Below are positions 9,381 through 18,465 of a stretch of 64,000 nucleotides of DNA, one piece after another; position 1 is the stretch's first letter; the number at the start of each line of letters is the position of its first letter. Source of the DNA: Corynebacterium sp. HMSC27B11 (GTDB lineage Bacteria; Actinomycetota; Actinomycetes; Mycobacteriales; Mycobacteriaceae); assembly GCF_001815985.1 (NCBI RefSeq), contig NZ_KV823578.1, positions 62,001-126,000 of the forward strand. The letters run 5' to 3'. The notes under the pieces are model-generated. The model saw nothing but the letters and a program-made list of their open reading frames with translations, had not been told where the DNA came from and ran no database searches. The translations under genes and the position numbers were made by a program.

Positions 9381-10916
9381 ATGGCTACAGCGCAGGGGAA
9401 TTTCCAGCAGATGACGACCCGCGAGGAATTCCGCGCCCTGGCGGCGGAACACCGCGTGGTTCCGGTGGTGTACAAGGTGCTGGCCGATGGGCTGTCCACC
9501 CTGAACACTTATCGCGTCCTCGCGGAGGATCGGCCGGGCACGTTCCTCTTCGAATCCGCCCCGAGTGGCAAGTCCTGGAGCCGCTGGTCCATCATCGGCA
9601 CCGGGGCGCGCGCCGCCCTGGTTGCCAAGGGCAAGGACGCCCGCTGGATCGGCCAGGCCCCCGAGGACCTGCCCGCCGCCGAGGATCCGCTCGCTGCGAT
9701 CAGCGCCACTCTCGAGGCCCTGCACACTGCCCCGATGCCGGGCCTACCGCCACTGACTAGTGGCCTAGTCGGCTACCTGGGCTACGACATGGTGCGCTAC
9801 ATCGAGCAGCTACCGGATACCTGCGAGGACGACCTGGACGTCCCCGACCTGGTGCAGATGCTCGTCGACACCCTGGCGGTCGTGGACCACCACGAGGGCA
9901 GCATCTGGCTCATCGCCAATGCCGTGAACTGGAATAACTCACCGGAGCGCGTGGACGCCGCCTACGACGACGCCGTGGCCCGCATCGAGGACATGCTCGG
10001 CAAGCTCTCCGGCGCGACCGCGGGCGGGGTTCACACTTACGACGCCACAGCCGAGCCGCAGGTCCGTCGCCAGCAGGCTTCTGAGGTGTACCGGGAGCGC
10101 GTGTTGCAGTGCCAGGAGCACATCCGGGCAGGGGACGCGTTCCAGATCGTGCTGAGCCAGCGATTCGAGATTGATACGGACGTGCCCGCCCTGGACATCT
10201 ACCGGATGTTGCGGCGCACTAACCCGAGCCCGTACATGTTCCTGATGAACATCCCGAACGAGGACTTCACGCAGACCGCGTTCCGGATCGTCGGCTCCTC
10301 GCCGGAGTCCCTTGTCCGCGTGCAAGATGGGCACATCAGCACCCACCCGATCGCCGGTTCCCGGCCCCGCGGGGCCACCCCGGAGGAGGACCTGGCCAAC
10401 GAGCGGGAGCTGCTGGCCGATGAGAAGGAGAACTCCGAGCACTTGATGCTCGTGGACCTCGGCCGCAACGACGTTGGCAAGATCTCGAAGCCTGGCTCGG
10501 TGGCGGTACACGACTTCCGCCACATCGAGCGCTACAGCGCCATCATGCACCTGGTTTCCGGCGTGACGGGCGAGCTCGCGGAGGGTAAGACGGCCGTGGA
10601 CGCTGCGGCCGCGACCTTCCCGGCGGGCACGCTCTCTGGCTCCCCGAAGCCATCCGCGATGGGCATCATCGACCGCCTCGAGGACACCCGCCGCGGTATC
10701 TACGGCGGCACGGTCGGCTACTTCGATTTTTCCGGCAACACCGACCAGGCGATCGCGATCCGCTCCGGGCTCTACAAGGACGGCACCGTGTACGTGCAGG
10801 CCGGTGCGGGTATCGTTGCGGATTCCGACCCGGCGGCGGAGGACCGCGAGTGCCAGCACAAGGCCGCGGCCGTGCTGCGCGCCGTGGCAGCAGCGGAGAC
10901 GCTGCGCAAGCTCTAG
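9381..10916 (+). CDS. trpE: Anthranilate synthase component I
   Basis: The 511-residue product converts chorismate and ammonia to anthranilate, normally with a TrpG partner. The N-terminal half carries the LLES-type tryptophan-binding element (FLFESAPSGKSWSRWS), so feedback inhibition by tryptophan is expected. The C-terminal chorismate-binding domain shows THPIAGSRPRG, HLMLVDLGRND, FPAGTLSGSPK and AGAGIVADSDP. No trpG or trpD lies in this window; in mycobacteria they are also elsewhere. It starts 3 nt after hisI. Confidence 0.96.
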   Translation: MATAQGNFQQMTTREEFRALAAEHRVVPVVYKVLADGLSTLNTYRVLAEDRPGTFLFESAPSGKSWSRWSIIGTGARAALVAKGKDARWIGQAPEDLPAAEDPLAAISATLEALHTAPMPGLPPLTSGLVGYLGYDMVRYIEQLPDTCEDDLDVPDLVQMLVDTLAVVDHHEGSIWLIANAVNWNNSPERVDAAYDDAVARIEDMLGKLSGATAGGVHTYDATAEPQVRRQQASEVYRERVLQCQEHIRAGDAFQIVLSQRFEIDTDVPALDIYRMLRRTNPSPYMFLMNIPNEDFTQTAFRIVGSSPESLVRVQDGHISTHPIAGSRPRGATPEEDLANERELLADEKENSEHLMLVDLGRNDVGKISKPGSVAVHDFRHIERYSAIMHLVSGVTGELAEGKTAVDAAAATFPAGTLSGSPKPSAMGIIDRLEDTRRGIYGGTVGYFDFSGNTDQAIAIRSGLYKDGTVYVQAGAGIVADSDPAAEDRECQHKAAAVLRAVAAAETLRKL

Positions 10917-10958
10917 GTTGCGACCGGCCAACGACGTTGACGAAAAGGTAAGAAGGGC

Positions 10959-11609
10959 ATGACGAAGACTGAGAAGCGCATTCGTGGGCTGGCCCAACTG
11001 CTGGTGATCCTGGCAGCGGCCGGCGTGTGGGGTTTCGGCCGCATGAACTGGCTGACCGCGGAGGTCTTCGACGACAAGTCCGGCGAATCCACCCACGAGC
11101 TCGTGGGTGCAGTGTGGGATCCGGCTGGCACGCCGCTGGCCCTGGCGATGATGGCCGCGTTGATCGCGACGATGGCGGTCCCACCGGTGGTGCGCCGTAT
11201 CATCGGAGTGCTCATCGCACTGCTGTCCGCTGGCGCGAGCTTCCGGGCCGTGCAGCTCGTGGGTGCGGAGCCGGATCTCTACCGAGCCCAGCAGCTGCTG
11301 CGCTCTGGCGTGGCTACGCAGAATTCCAGCAACCCCGAGCAGATCTCCGCCTGGGCTCAGGTGGTGTCCGCGGAGGTGCACAACCTGCCCGTCCTGCTCA
11401 CCGTCATCGTCGCGATTCTCGGTGTGTGTGGTGGGGTGATCCTCGCGATGAAGCCCGGGGGCTCGGACAGTGGCTATAGCCGCTATGAGACCCCGGAACG
11501 TCGGCGCGAGGGAGCCAAGCAAGACCTGACGGAAAACCCGGATTCCGGCCGGGTGCTGTGGGACGCCCTGGATGCGGGAGTGGACCCCACGGACGACGAA
11601 CGGACGTAG
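10959..11609 (+). CDS. Trp-operon-associated membrane protein (Trp_oprn_chp family)
   Basis: This 216-residue protein has four hydrophobic segments (about residues 8-26, 57-75, 80-98 and 145-165), with a large soluble segment between the last two and a charged cytoplasmic-looking tail. It matches in position and general character the family of small membrane proteins lying between trpE and trpC in mycobacteria (Rv1610 type). Function is unknown; a transport or membrane-regulatory role linked to tryptophan is only inferred from location. ATG 10959 follows AAGAAGG. Confidence 0.82.
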   Translation: MTKTEKRIRGLAQLLVILAAAGVWGFGRMNWLTAEVFDDKSGESTHELVGAVWDPAGTPLALAMMAALIATMAVPPVVRRIIGVLIALLSAGASFRAVQLVGAEPDLYRAQQLLRSGVATQNSSNPEQISAWAQVVSAEVHNLPVLLTVIVAILGVCGGVILAMKPGGSDSGYSRYETPERRREGAKQDLTENPDSGRVLWDALDAGVDPTDDERT

Positions 11610-11653
11610 CCGGTACCACCCGGGGTGGCAGGATTTCGTGCCAGCGCGACGCG

Positions 11654-11661
11654 TAGATAAT
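11654..11661 (+). promoter_or_regulatory. Candidate internal promoter before trpC
   Basis: TAGATAAT, containing two overlapping -10-like hexamers, lies 42 nt before the trpC start in a 94 bp gap. It could allow expression of trpCBA independent of trpE. Confidence 0.4.
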
Positions 11662-11703
11662 GTTGTGACCATCGACACAGCGATCGTGAAAGGTTAGGCC
11701 GAC

Positions 11704-12525
11704 ATGGCAACAGTGTTGGATGAGATCATCGCCGGAGTTCTCGAGGACCAGGCTCGCCGTGAAGCGGAGGTGCCGCTGGCGGAGATCAAGGCCCGTGCAC
11801 TGGACGCCCCGCCCGCGCTCGACGCGCTGGCTGCTCTCTCCGGTCCGGATGTGAGCGTTATCGCTGAGGTCAAGCGCTCCAGCCCCTCGAAGGGAGCGCT
11901 GGCCGCGATCCCAGAGCCGGAGGTGCTGGCCAAGGCCTATGCCAAGAACGGTGCCGCCGTCATCAGCTGCCTGACCGAGGAGCGCCGCTTCAACGGCTCC
12001 CTGGCCGACTTCGACGCTGTGCGCGCAAACGTGGATATCCCGCTGCTGCGCAAGGACTTCATCGTCAACCCGTACCAGATCTACGAGGCACGGGCCCACG
12101 GCGCGGACGTGATCCTCCTCATCGTTGCAGCCCTCGAGCAGGAGCGGCTGACCGGGCTCCTGGAGTGCGCTGAGTCGCTGGGGATGACCGCCCTCGTCGA
12201 GGTCCACACGGAGGACGAGGTCGAGCGTGCGGTCGCTGCCGGCGCCAAGGTCATTGGCGTCAACGCCCGTAACCTCAAGACCCTCGAGGTCGATATGTCC
12301 GTCTTCGGTCGCATCGCCCCGCTGATCCCGGATCACATCGTGAAGATCGCGGAATCCGGTGTGCGGGATAAGTACGACCTGATCGAGTACGCCCGCCACG
12401 GCGCGAACGCCGTCCTCGTGGGCGAGGGACTCGTGACCGCCGACGACCCGGGTGCGGCCGCCAAGGCCCTCGTGGTGGCAGGCCAGCACCCGGCGTGCCC
12501 GACCGGCTCCAAGCAAGACGCATAA
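11704..12525 (+). CDS. trpC: Indole-3-glycerol phosphate synthase (monofunctional)
   Basis: The 273-residue TIM barrel cyclises CdRP to indole-3-glycerol phosphate. Family motifs include [60 protein letters not shown] and AESGV. There is no C-terminal TrpF domain, unlike the TrpCF fusion of C. glutamicum, so the TrpF step must come from elsewhere, most likely PriA. ATG 11704 is preceded by GAAAGG. Confidence 0.96.
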   Translation: MATVLDEIIAGVLEDQARREAEVPLAEIKARALDAPPALDALAALSGPDVSVIAEVKRSSPSKGALAAIPEPEVLAKAYAKNGAAVISCLTEERRFNGSLADFDAVRANVDIPLLRKDFIVNPYQIYEARAHGADVILLIVAALEQERLTGLLECAESLGMTALVEVHTEDEVERAVAAGAKVIGVNARNLKTLEVDMSVFGRIAPLIPDHIVKIAESGVRDKYDLIEYARHGANAVLVGEGLVTADDPGAAAKALVVAGQHPACPTGSKQDA

Positions 12526-12549
12526 CGCCAGCCAGGTAAGTTGGAACTC

Positions 12550-13806
12550 GTGAGTAATACCAAGAAAAGCCCAGCACAAGCACTGCCCACTGCCGGTGAA
12601 GTCATCGGCACCGCGACCCACCACGAACCCGATAACCTCGGGCAGTGGGGCGACTTCGGTGGCCGTTATATCCCAGAGGCCCTCATGGCCGTGATCGACG
12701 AGATCACCGACGCCTGGGGCAAGGCGAAGACCGATCCGCAGTACCTGGATACGCTCGACGATCTGCACCGCAACTACTCGGGCCGACCGTCTCCGCTGTA
12801 CTACGCGGAGCGTTTCTCTAAGCACGTGGGTGCCCAGGTGTGGCTCAAGCGTGAGGACCTCAACCACACGGGGTCCCACAAGATCAACAACGTGCTCGGC
12901 CAGGCCCTGCTGGCCAAGCGCATGGGCAAGACCCGCGTGATCGCTGAGACAGGTGCTGGCCAGCACGGCGTCGCAACCGCCACCGCGTGTGCCCTGCTCG
13001 GCCTGGAATGTCGCATCTACATGGGTGCAGTGGACGCCCAGCGCCAGGCGATGAATGTCGCCCGGATGAAGTTGCTGGGAGCGGAGGTCGAGGAGGTCGA
13101 GATCGGCTCCGCCACGCTAAAGGACGCGATTAACGAGGCCATGCGCTACTGGGTGGCCAATGCGGACGATACCTACTACTGCTTCGGCACCGCCGCCGGC
13201 CCCCACCCATTCCCGCAGATGGTGCGCGACCTGCAGCGCATCATCGGCACCGAGGCCCGACAGCAGATCCTTCAGGGCGCTGGTCGCCTCCCAGACGCCG
13301 TGGTGGCCTGCGTGGGCGGTGGCTCGAACGCCATCGGTCTGTTCCACCCGTTCATCGAGGACGAGTCCGTCGCGCTGATCGGCGCCGAGGCCGCGGGCGA
13401 CGGCATGGACACCGGCCGTCACGCAGCACCCATCAACATGGGTCGCCAGGGCGTGTTCCAGGGCTCCTACTCCGACCTGATGGAGGACGAGGACGGCCAG
13501 ATCATCCCGTCGCACTCCATCTCCGCCGGGCTCGATTACCCGGGTGTGGGCCCTGAGCACTCCGCACTGCACGCCGAGGGGCGCGCGGAATACTTCGCCA
13601 TCACCGATGCTGAGGCCATGGAGGCCTTCCGCCTGCTGACCCGCTTGGAGGGCATCCTGCCGGCCATCGAGTCCGCCCACGGTGTGGCCGCTGCTATCAA
13701 GTACGCCGAGCGCGAGGATAACCCGTTGATCATCGTCAACGTCTCCGGCCGCGGCGATAAGGACGTCGCGACCGCCGCGAAGTGGTTCGCGAAGGAGGGA
13801 AACTAA
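12550..13806 (+). CDS. trpB: Tryptophan synthase beta chain
   Basis: This PLP enzyme joins indole and serine to make tryptophan. The 418-residue product has [13 protein letters not shown], the PLP lysine in [29 protein letters not shown] and the phosphate-binding [13 protein letters not shown] 12550 is preferred over TTG 12541 because TAAGTT (12537-12542) lies 7 nt upstream as a -10 box, suggesting a leaderless transcript. The next gene, trpA, begins immediately after the stop, as expected for subunits of one complex. Confidence 0.96.
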   Translation: MSNTKKSPAQALPTAGEVIGTATHHEPDNLGQWGDFGGRYIPEALMAVIDEITDAWGKAKTDPQYLDTLDDLHRNYSGRPSPLYYAERFSKHVGAQVWLKREDLNHTGSHKINNVLGQALLAKRMGKTRVIAETGAGQHGVATATACALLGLECRIYMGAVDAQRQAMNVARMKLLGAEVEEVEIGSATLKDAINEAMRYWVANADDTYYCFGTAAGPHPFPQMVRDLQRIIGTEARQQILQGAGRLPDAVVACVGGGSNAIGLFHPFIEDESVALIGAEAAGDGMDTGRHAAPINMGRQGVFQGSYSDLMEDEDGQIIPSHSISAGLDYPGVGPEHSALHAEGRAEYFAITDAEAMEAFRLLTRLEGILPAIESAHGVAAAIKYAEREDNPLIIVNVSGRGDKDVATAAKWFAKEGN

Positions 13807-14580
13807 ATGAGCCGTCTGTCGCAGATTTTTAAGGACGCCAAGTCCGAGGGACGGGCGGCGTTCGTCGCCTACTACCCGGCAGGTTTCCCGACGGTGGAGG
13901 AGTCCGTCGAGAACATCATCGAGCTGTCCAAGCACGCGGATCTCATCGAGGTGGGCATCCCGTTCACGGACCCGATGATGGATGGCCCGACGATCCAGCA
14001 CGCCGCGGATATCGCCCTGGAGAATGGCTTCAAGGTCAAGGACACCATCGAGGTCGTTCGCCGGGCCACCGAAGCCGGCGCGAACTGCGTGGTCATGACC
14101 TACTGGAACCCGGTGCTGCAGTACGGCCCGGAGCGCTTCGCCGCCGAGTTCGCTGAGGCCGGTGGCCTGGGCAGCATCATCCCGGACCTGCTTCCGGAGA
14201 TGGCTGGCCGCTGGAAGGCCGCCTGCGATGAGCACGACCTGGATCCGGTCTACCTGGCGGCCCAGTCGACCACGATGGAGCGGTTGGAGATGACCGCGAA
14301 CGCCGGTGGCGGCTTCATCTACGCGGCTTCCCACATGGGTGTCACCGGCGCCCAGGACGAGGTCGACAAGGGGGCCCAGGAGCTCGTGGAGCGCTGCCGC
14401 AAGGTCACCGACCTGCCGGTGGCCGTCGGGCTGGGCGTTCGCGACGGCAAGCAGGCCGCGCAGATCGCAGCCTTCGCCGACGGCGTGATCGTGGGCTCAG
14501 CCCTCATCAACGCCACGGAGCAGGGCACCCTGATGGAGGTCGCAGCAGACCTGGCCGCCGGCGTGCGCGCCAAGGCGTAG
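13807..14580 (+). CDS. trpA: Tryptophan synthase alpha chain
   Basis: The 257-residue subunit cleaves indole-3-glycerol phosphate and passes indole to TrpB. The active-site region [16 protein letters not shown] holds the catalytic Glu and Asp equivalents; [16 protein letters not shown] and [11 protein letters not shown] form the phosphate site. ATG 13807 directly follows the trpB stop, with AAGGAGGGA about 6 nt upstream. Confidence 0.96.
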   Translation: MSRLSQIFKDAKSEGRAAFVAYYPAGFPTVEESVENIIELSKHADLIEVGIPFTDPMMDGPTIQHAADIALENGFKVKDTIEVVRRATEAGANCVVMTYWNPVLQYGPERFAAEFAEAGGLGSIIPDLLPEMAGRWKAACDEHDLDPVYLAAQSTTMERLEMTANAGGGFIYAASHMGVTGAQDEVDKGAQELVERCRKVTDLPVAVGLGVRDGKQAAQIAAFADGVIVGSALINATEQGTLMEVAADLAAGVRAKA

Positions 14581-14594
14581 GGGAGTAGCCACGC

Positions 14595-15497
14595 ATGATG
14601 GGTGCGACGGACACCATGCTGCTCGCCGCGATTCCTTCGCCCCCGCAGGGCGTGTGGTACCTGGGCAGCTTCCCGCTGCGTGCCTACGCCCTGTGCATCC
14701 TCACGGGCATCGTCGTGGCGTACTTCTGGTCGCGGAAGCGCTACGCCGATCGTGGCGGTGACCCGGAAGTCGTGGTCGACGCGCTGCTCGTCGCCGTACC
14801 CGCGGGCATCATCGGCGGGCGGATTTATCACGTCATCACCGACCACGATAAGTATTTCGGGCCGGGGAAGAACCCCGTCGATGCGCTGAAGATCACCAAC
14901 GGTGGCCTCGGCATCTGGGGCGCGGTGATCCTGGGTGGGGTGGCCGTGGCGCTGCTGTTTAAGTTCAAACGTCTCCCACTGATGCCATTCGCGGACGCCA
15001 TCGCGCCCACCATCCTGCTGGCACAAGCCATCGGCCGGTTGGGCAACTGGTTCAACCAGGAGCTCTACGGCGGTCCCGCTGACGGCCCGCTGGCCCTGGA
15101 GATCTACCGCCGCGTCGACGAATCCGGGTACCTCGCGCCCGTCACGGGGCGTTCCACCGGGGAGGTCATCGCCACCGTCCAGCCCACCTTCCTCTACGAG
15201 ATGGTGTGGAACATCCTCATCGTCTGCCTGCTGGTCTACATCGACCGCACCCGCCGGCTGGGTGGCGGCAGGGTGTTCATGCTCTACGTGGCTGGCTACA
15301 CCCTGGGTCGCTTCTTCATCGAGATGCTGCGCACCGATCCGGCGACGACGGTCTTCGGGGACGTCCGCATCAACGTGGTGGTCTCTGCCGTGGCGTTTGT
15401 GTCGGCTGCCATCTTGTTCTGGGCGACCCGGAACCGACGTCGGGAAACTCCCGAGTACGTCCGCGGCAACGCCGAACTTTCTGCCGAGTCGGAGTAA
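14595..15497 (+). CDS. lgt: Prolipoprotein diacylglyceryl transferase
   Basis: Lgt moves a diacylglyceryl group to the lipobox cysteine of prelipoproteins in the membrane. The 300-residue product has about seven hydrophobic segments and the signature [13 protein letters not shown], preceded by YHVITDH and followed by [10 protein letters not shown] and [17 protein letters not shown] 14595 has GGGGAG upstream; ATG 14598 is equally possible. The trpA-lgt-pyk order is the same as in mycobacteria. Lipoproteins encoded in this window (22107-23114 and 31079-32209) would be substrates. Confidence 0.95.
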   Translation: MMGATDTMLLAAIPSPPQGVWYLGSFPLRAYALCILTGIVVAYFWSRKRYADRGGDPEVVVDALLVAVPAGIIGGRIYHVITDHDKYFGPGKNPVDALKITNGGLGIWGAVILGGVAVALLFKFKRLPLMPFADAIAPTILLAQAIGRLGNWFNQELYGGPADGPLALEIYRRVDESGYLAPVTGRSTGEVIATVQPTFLYEMVWNILIVCLLVYIDRTRRLGGGRVFMLYVAGYTLGRFFIEMLRTDPATTVFGDVRINVVVSAVAFVSAAILFWATRNRRRETPEYVRGNAELSAESE

Positions 15498-15546
15498 AAA
15501 CACGCCCCAATTACCCCTTATGTAGCGGGGGTCGGTTGCTCCTGGC

Positions 15547-15552
15547 TATTCT
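15547..15552 (+). promoter_or_regulatory. -10 box for a leaderless pyk transcript
   Basis: TATTCT lies 8 nt before GTG 15561. The GGGGAG between box and start is too close to the codon to work as a ribosome-binding site, which favours a leaderless message with a GTG start. Confidence 0.45.
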
Positions 15553-15560
15553 GGGGAGCT

Positions 15561-16979
15561 GTGAGCAGAAGAACAAAAATCGTGTGTACGCTCGGCCCAG
15601 CTGTGGCCGATAAGGATTCGATTCGCGGGCTGATCGACGCGGGCATGAATGTCGCGCGCCTGAACTTTTCCCACGGGGAACACGCTGATCATCAGCAGAA
15701 TTACCAGTGGGTCCGCGACGCCTCGGCGGAGACCGGCAAGCCGGTCGGCATCCTGGCCGACCTGCAGGGACCGAAGATCCGCCTCGGCCGCTTCGCCGAG
15801 GATAAGACCTACTGGGCGACCGGCGAGACCGTCCGCATCACCGTGGAGGACATCGAAGGCACCCACGACCGCGTCTCCACCACGTACAAGGGCCTTGCCC
15901 GGGACGCCCAGCCGGGCGACCGCCTGCTCGTCGACGACGGCAAGGTCGCGCTGATTTGCAAGGCTGTCGAGGACGACGACGTGGTTTGCGAGGTCGTCGA
16001 GGGCGGCCCGGTCTCCAACAACAAGGGCGTGTCCCTGCCGGGGATGAACATCTCCGTCCCGGCGCTCAGCGAGAAGGACCGCGAGGACCTTCGCTTCGCC
16101 CTGAAGATGGGCGTGGACTTCATCGCGCTGTCCTTCGTGCGCTCCCCGGCGGACGTTGAGCTCGTCCACGAGATCATGGACGAGGTCGGCCGCCGCGTGC
16201 CGGTCATCGCGAAGCTGGAGAAGCCGGAGGCCGTCGACGCGCTGGAGCCGATCATCCTGGCCTTCGATGCGATCATGGTTGCCCGCGGTGACCTGGGCGT
16301 GGAGGTGCCGCTGGAGGACGTCCCGCTGGTGCAGAAGCGCGCCATCCAGATCGCCCGCGAGAACGCCAAGCCGGTGATCGTGGCGACCCAGATGCTGGAC
16401 TCCATGATCGAGAACTCCCGCCCGACCCGCGCGGAGGCCTCCGACGTAGCCAACGCCGTGCTGGACGGTGCGGACGCCGTCATGCTGTCCGGAGAGACCT
16501 CCGTGGGGAAGCACCCGATCGCGACGGTGGAGACGATGTCCCGCATCGTCGTTGCCGCCGAGGACGACGGCGAGGCCCCACCGCTGACGCACCGCCCGCG
16601 TACCCGCCGCGGCGTGATCTCCTATGCGGCGAAGGATATCGGTGAGCGCCTCAACGCGCGCGCCCTGGTGGCCTTCACCTCCTCTGGGGATACCGCCAAG
16701 CGCGTGGCACGCCTGCGCAGCTACCTGCCGCTGCTGGTGTTCACGCCTTCGCAGGACGTGCGCAATCAGCTGTCGCTGACCTGGGGTACTGAGACGCTGC
16801 TCACCAATGACGTCGATTCCACCGATGACATGATGCGCGTGGTGGACGAGTCCCTGCTCAGCAAGAAGAACTACAACTACGACGACCTCGTCGTGGTCAC
16901 CGCGGGCTCCCCACCGGGGATCCCAGGCAACACGAACATGATCCAGGTGCACATGCTGGGTCAGGAGCGCCGCCGCTAG
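15561..16979 (+). CDS. pyk: Pyruvate kinase
   Basis: This glycolytic enzyme makes pyruvate and ATP from phosphoenolpyruvate and ADP. The 472-residue product has the N-terminal RTKIVCTLGPA, NFSHGEH, the active-site segment VPVIAKLEKPEAVDAL, MVARGDLGVEVP, ATQMLDSMIENSRPTRAE and a C-terminal allosteric domain ending with VTAGSPPGIPGNTNMI. The start is GTG 15561, with the typical N-terminus right behind it. A strong hairpin follows 24 nt after the stop. Confidence 0.97.
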   Translation: MSRRTKIVCTLGPAVADKDSIRGLIDAGMNVARLNFSHGEHADHQQNYQWVRDASAETGKPVGILADLQGPKIRLGRFAEDKTYWATGETVRITVEDIEGTHDRVSTTYKGLARDAQPGDRLLVDDGKVALICKAVEDDDVVCEVVEGGPVSNNKGVSLPGMNISVPALSEKDREDLRFALKMGVDFIALSFVRSPADVELVHEIMDEVGRRVPVIAKLEKPEAVDALEPIILAFDAIMVARGDLGVEVPLEDVPLVQKRAIQIARENAKPVIVATQMLDSMIENSRPTRAEASDVANAVLDGADAVMLSGETSVGKHPIATVETMSRIVVAAEDDGEAPPLTHRPRTRRGVISYAAKDIGERLNARALVAFTSSGDTAKRVARLRSYLPLLVFTPSQDVRNQLSLTWGTETLLTNDVDSTDDMMRVVDESLLSKKNYNYDDLVVVTAGSPPGIPGNTNMIQVHMLGQERRR

Positions 16980-16998
16980 GTCAAAGCGCGCAGGCGTG

Positions 16999-17045
16999 AA
17001 AAAGGGGCCGGGCTGCTCGCTGGTGACGCGAGACCCGGCCCCTTT
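16999..17045. terminator. Bidirectional terminator between pyk and the amidohydrolase
   Basis: GGGGCCGGG (17004-17012) pairs with CCCGGCCCC (17034-17042), with TTT after it and an A-run before it. It can end transcription of pyk (plus) and of the convergent amidohydrolase gene (minus). Confidence 0.8.
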
Positions 17046-17126
17046 CGCTGTGCTTATCGCGGGTGGGGCAAAGCAGGTGGAGCGAATACTGCGGTGCGGG
17101 CGCCGCAGGGGGCAATCCCAGGCGGG

Positions 17127-18380
17127 CTAGACCCCCAGGTAGCCCAGCACCGCTGCGGCGGCGGCCTTGATACCGGTGTGCACGGAGCCCTTCGCCGGGG
17201 CGAAGTCGCTGGCGTGGTTCCCCGGCGCCGGGGTGGCTGCGTCCCACTGTTCGGTGGGGGTCACACCGACCGTCCAGAACAGGTACGGGCAGCCGAAGTG
17301 GCGGGGGATCTCGGAGAAATCCTCGGAGGCGGTCCACCGCTCGGAGTCCTGCGACTGGCCGCCGAAGACCGCGTCGAAGTACGGGCGGACCGTGCGGAAG
17401 AGCTCCGGATCGTTATCGGTCAGCTCGCCGCGGGCGGAGTACTCGATGGTCGGCTCGCCGGTGACCCCGGAGGCCAGGCACTCGCCGCGGATGACCCGCT
17501 CGATGGCCTCGTAGGTGCGGTCGCGCACCTCGGTGTTGTAGAAGCGGCAGTTCAGCACCAGCTTCGCCTCGCTGGGGATGGTGTTATTCGTGTGACCTGC
17601 GATCAGGGAGCCCACGGAGATCACCGCGAAGTCGTTCGGGTCCACCTCGCGGCCCACGATGCCCTGCAGGCGCACGACGATCATCGCCGCGACGTAGCTG
17701 GGGTCCAGGCCCAGGTGTGGGGAGGAGGCGTGCGCGGATAGGCCGGGGATCGTCACGGTGATGGTGTCGCACGCCGCGAGCACGGGGCCTGCGGCGGTGT
17801 AGACCGTCCCCTGCGGGCCTGCGACCACGTGCTGGCCGAAACAGACATCGGGGCGGGGGATCACCTCGGCAAGCCCGTCCTTGATCATGTTGTTCGCGCC
17901 CTGGGTGACCTCCTCGGCGGGCTGGAACAGGGCGATGAAGGTGCCCGACCACGCCTCGCGGTGGGCGTCCATGACGGCGCAGAGCCCCAGCAGGGAGGAG
18001 GTGTGGACGTCGTGCCCGCAGGCGTGCATCACACCGTCCACGGTGGAGGCATAGGGCAGCCCGGTGGTCTCGCGTACGGGCAGGGCGTCGAAGTCGGCGC
18101 GCATCAGCGCGGTTGGTCCCTCACCGTTGCGGAAGATGGCGACGATACCGTGGCCGCCGATGCCGGTGGTCACCTCGCAGTCGAAGTCGGCGAGCTTCTC
18201 CGCGATCGCGTGTGCCGTGTGCTCCTCCTGGAGGGAGAGCTCGGGGTGGGCGTGCATCCACTCGTAGAACTCCTGGGTCCACCCGAGGTCACTCCCGGGG
18301 CCGGAGCCCAGGGAGTTGATCAGCTCCGCGACCGCCTCTGGTGCGGCCTGGGCGGGGGAGGTGGAGTCGGATGCAGACAT
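17127..18380 (-). CDS. M20 family amidohydrolase / metallopeptidase
   Basis: The 417-residue cytosolic product belongs to the M20D amidohydrolases that cleave N-acyl amino acids, hippurate or similar amides. Metal-site motifs are MHAHPELSLQEEHTA, MHACGHDVHTSSLLG, FQPAEEVTQGANNMI and FGQHV, with late ASEDFSEIP and PGNHASDFAPA. The minus-strand ATG 18380 has GAAAGGAAG upstream. It lies 85 bp downstream of the DUF4921 gene on the same strand and is probably co-transcribed. The natural substrate is unknown. Confidence 0.9.
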   Translation of the reverse strand: MSASDSTSPAQAAPEAVAELINSLGSGPGSDLGWTQEFYEWMHAHPELSLQEEHTAHAIAEKLADFDCEVTTGIGGHGIVAIFRNGEGPTALMRADFDALPVRETTGLPYASTVDGVMHACGHDVHTSSLLGLCAVMDAHREAWSGTFIALFQPAEEVTQGANNMIKDGLAEVIPRPDVCFGQHVVAGPQGTVYTAAGPVLAACDTITVTIPGLSAHASSPHLGLDPSYVAAMIVVRLQGIVGREVDPNDFAVISVGSLIAGHTNNTIPSEAKLVLNCRFYNTEVRDRTYEAIERVIRGECLASGVTGEPTIEYSARGELTDNDPELFRTVRPYFDAVFGGQSQDSERWTASEDFSEIPRHFGCPYLFWTVGVTPTEQWDAATPAPGNHASDFAPAKGSVHTGIKAAAAAVLGYLGV

Positions 18381-18465
18381 GCGAAAACTTCCTTTCTTCA
18401 GCGTTCAGCCTTCAGCCGTGCGTGACTGCGGTGCGACACCTGCGAGGTAGCGGTGCTGCCCGCTG

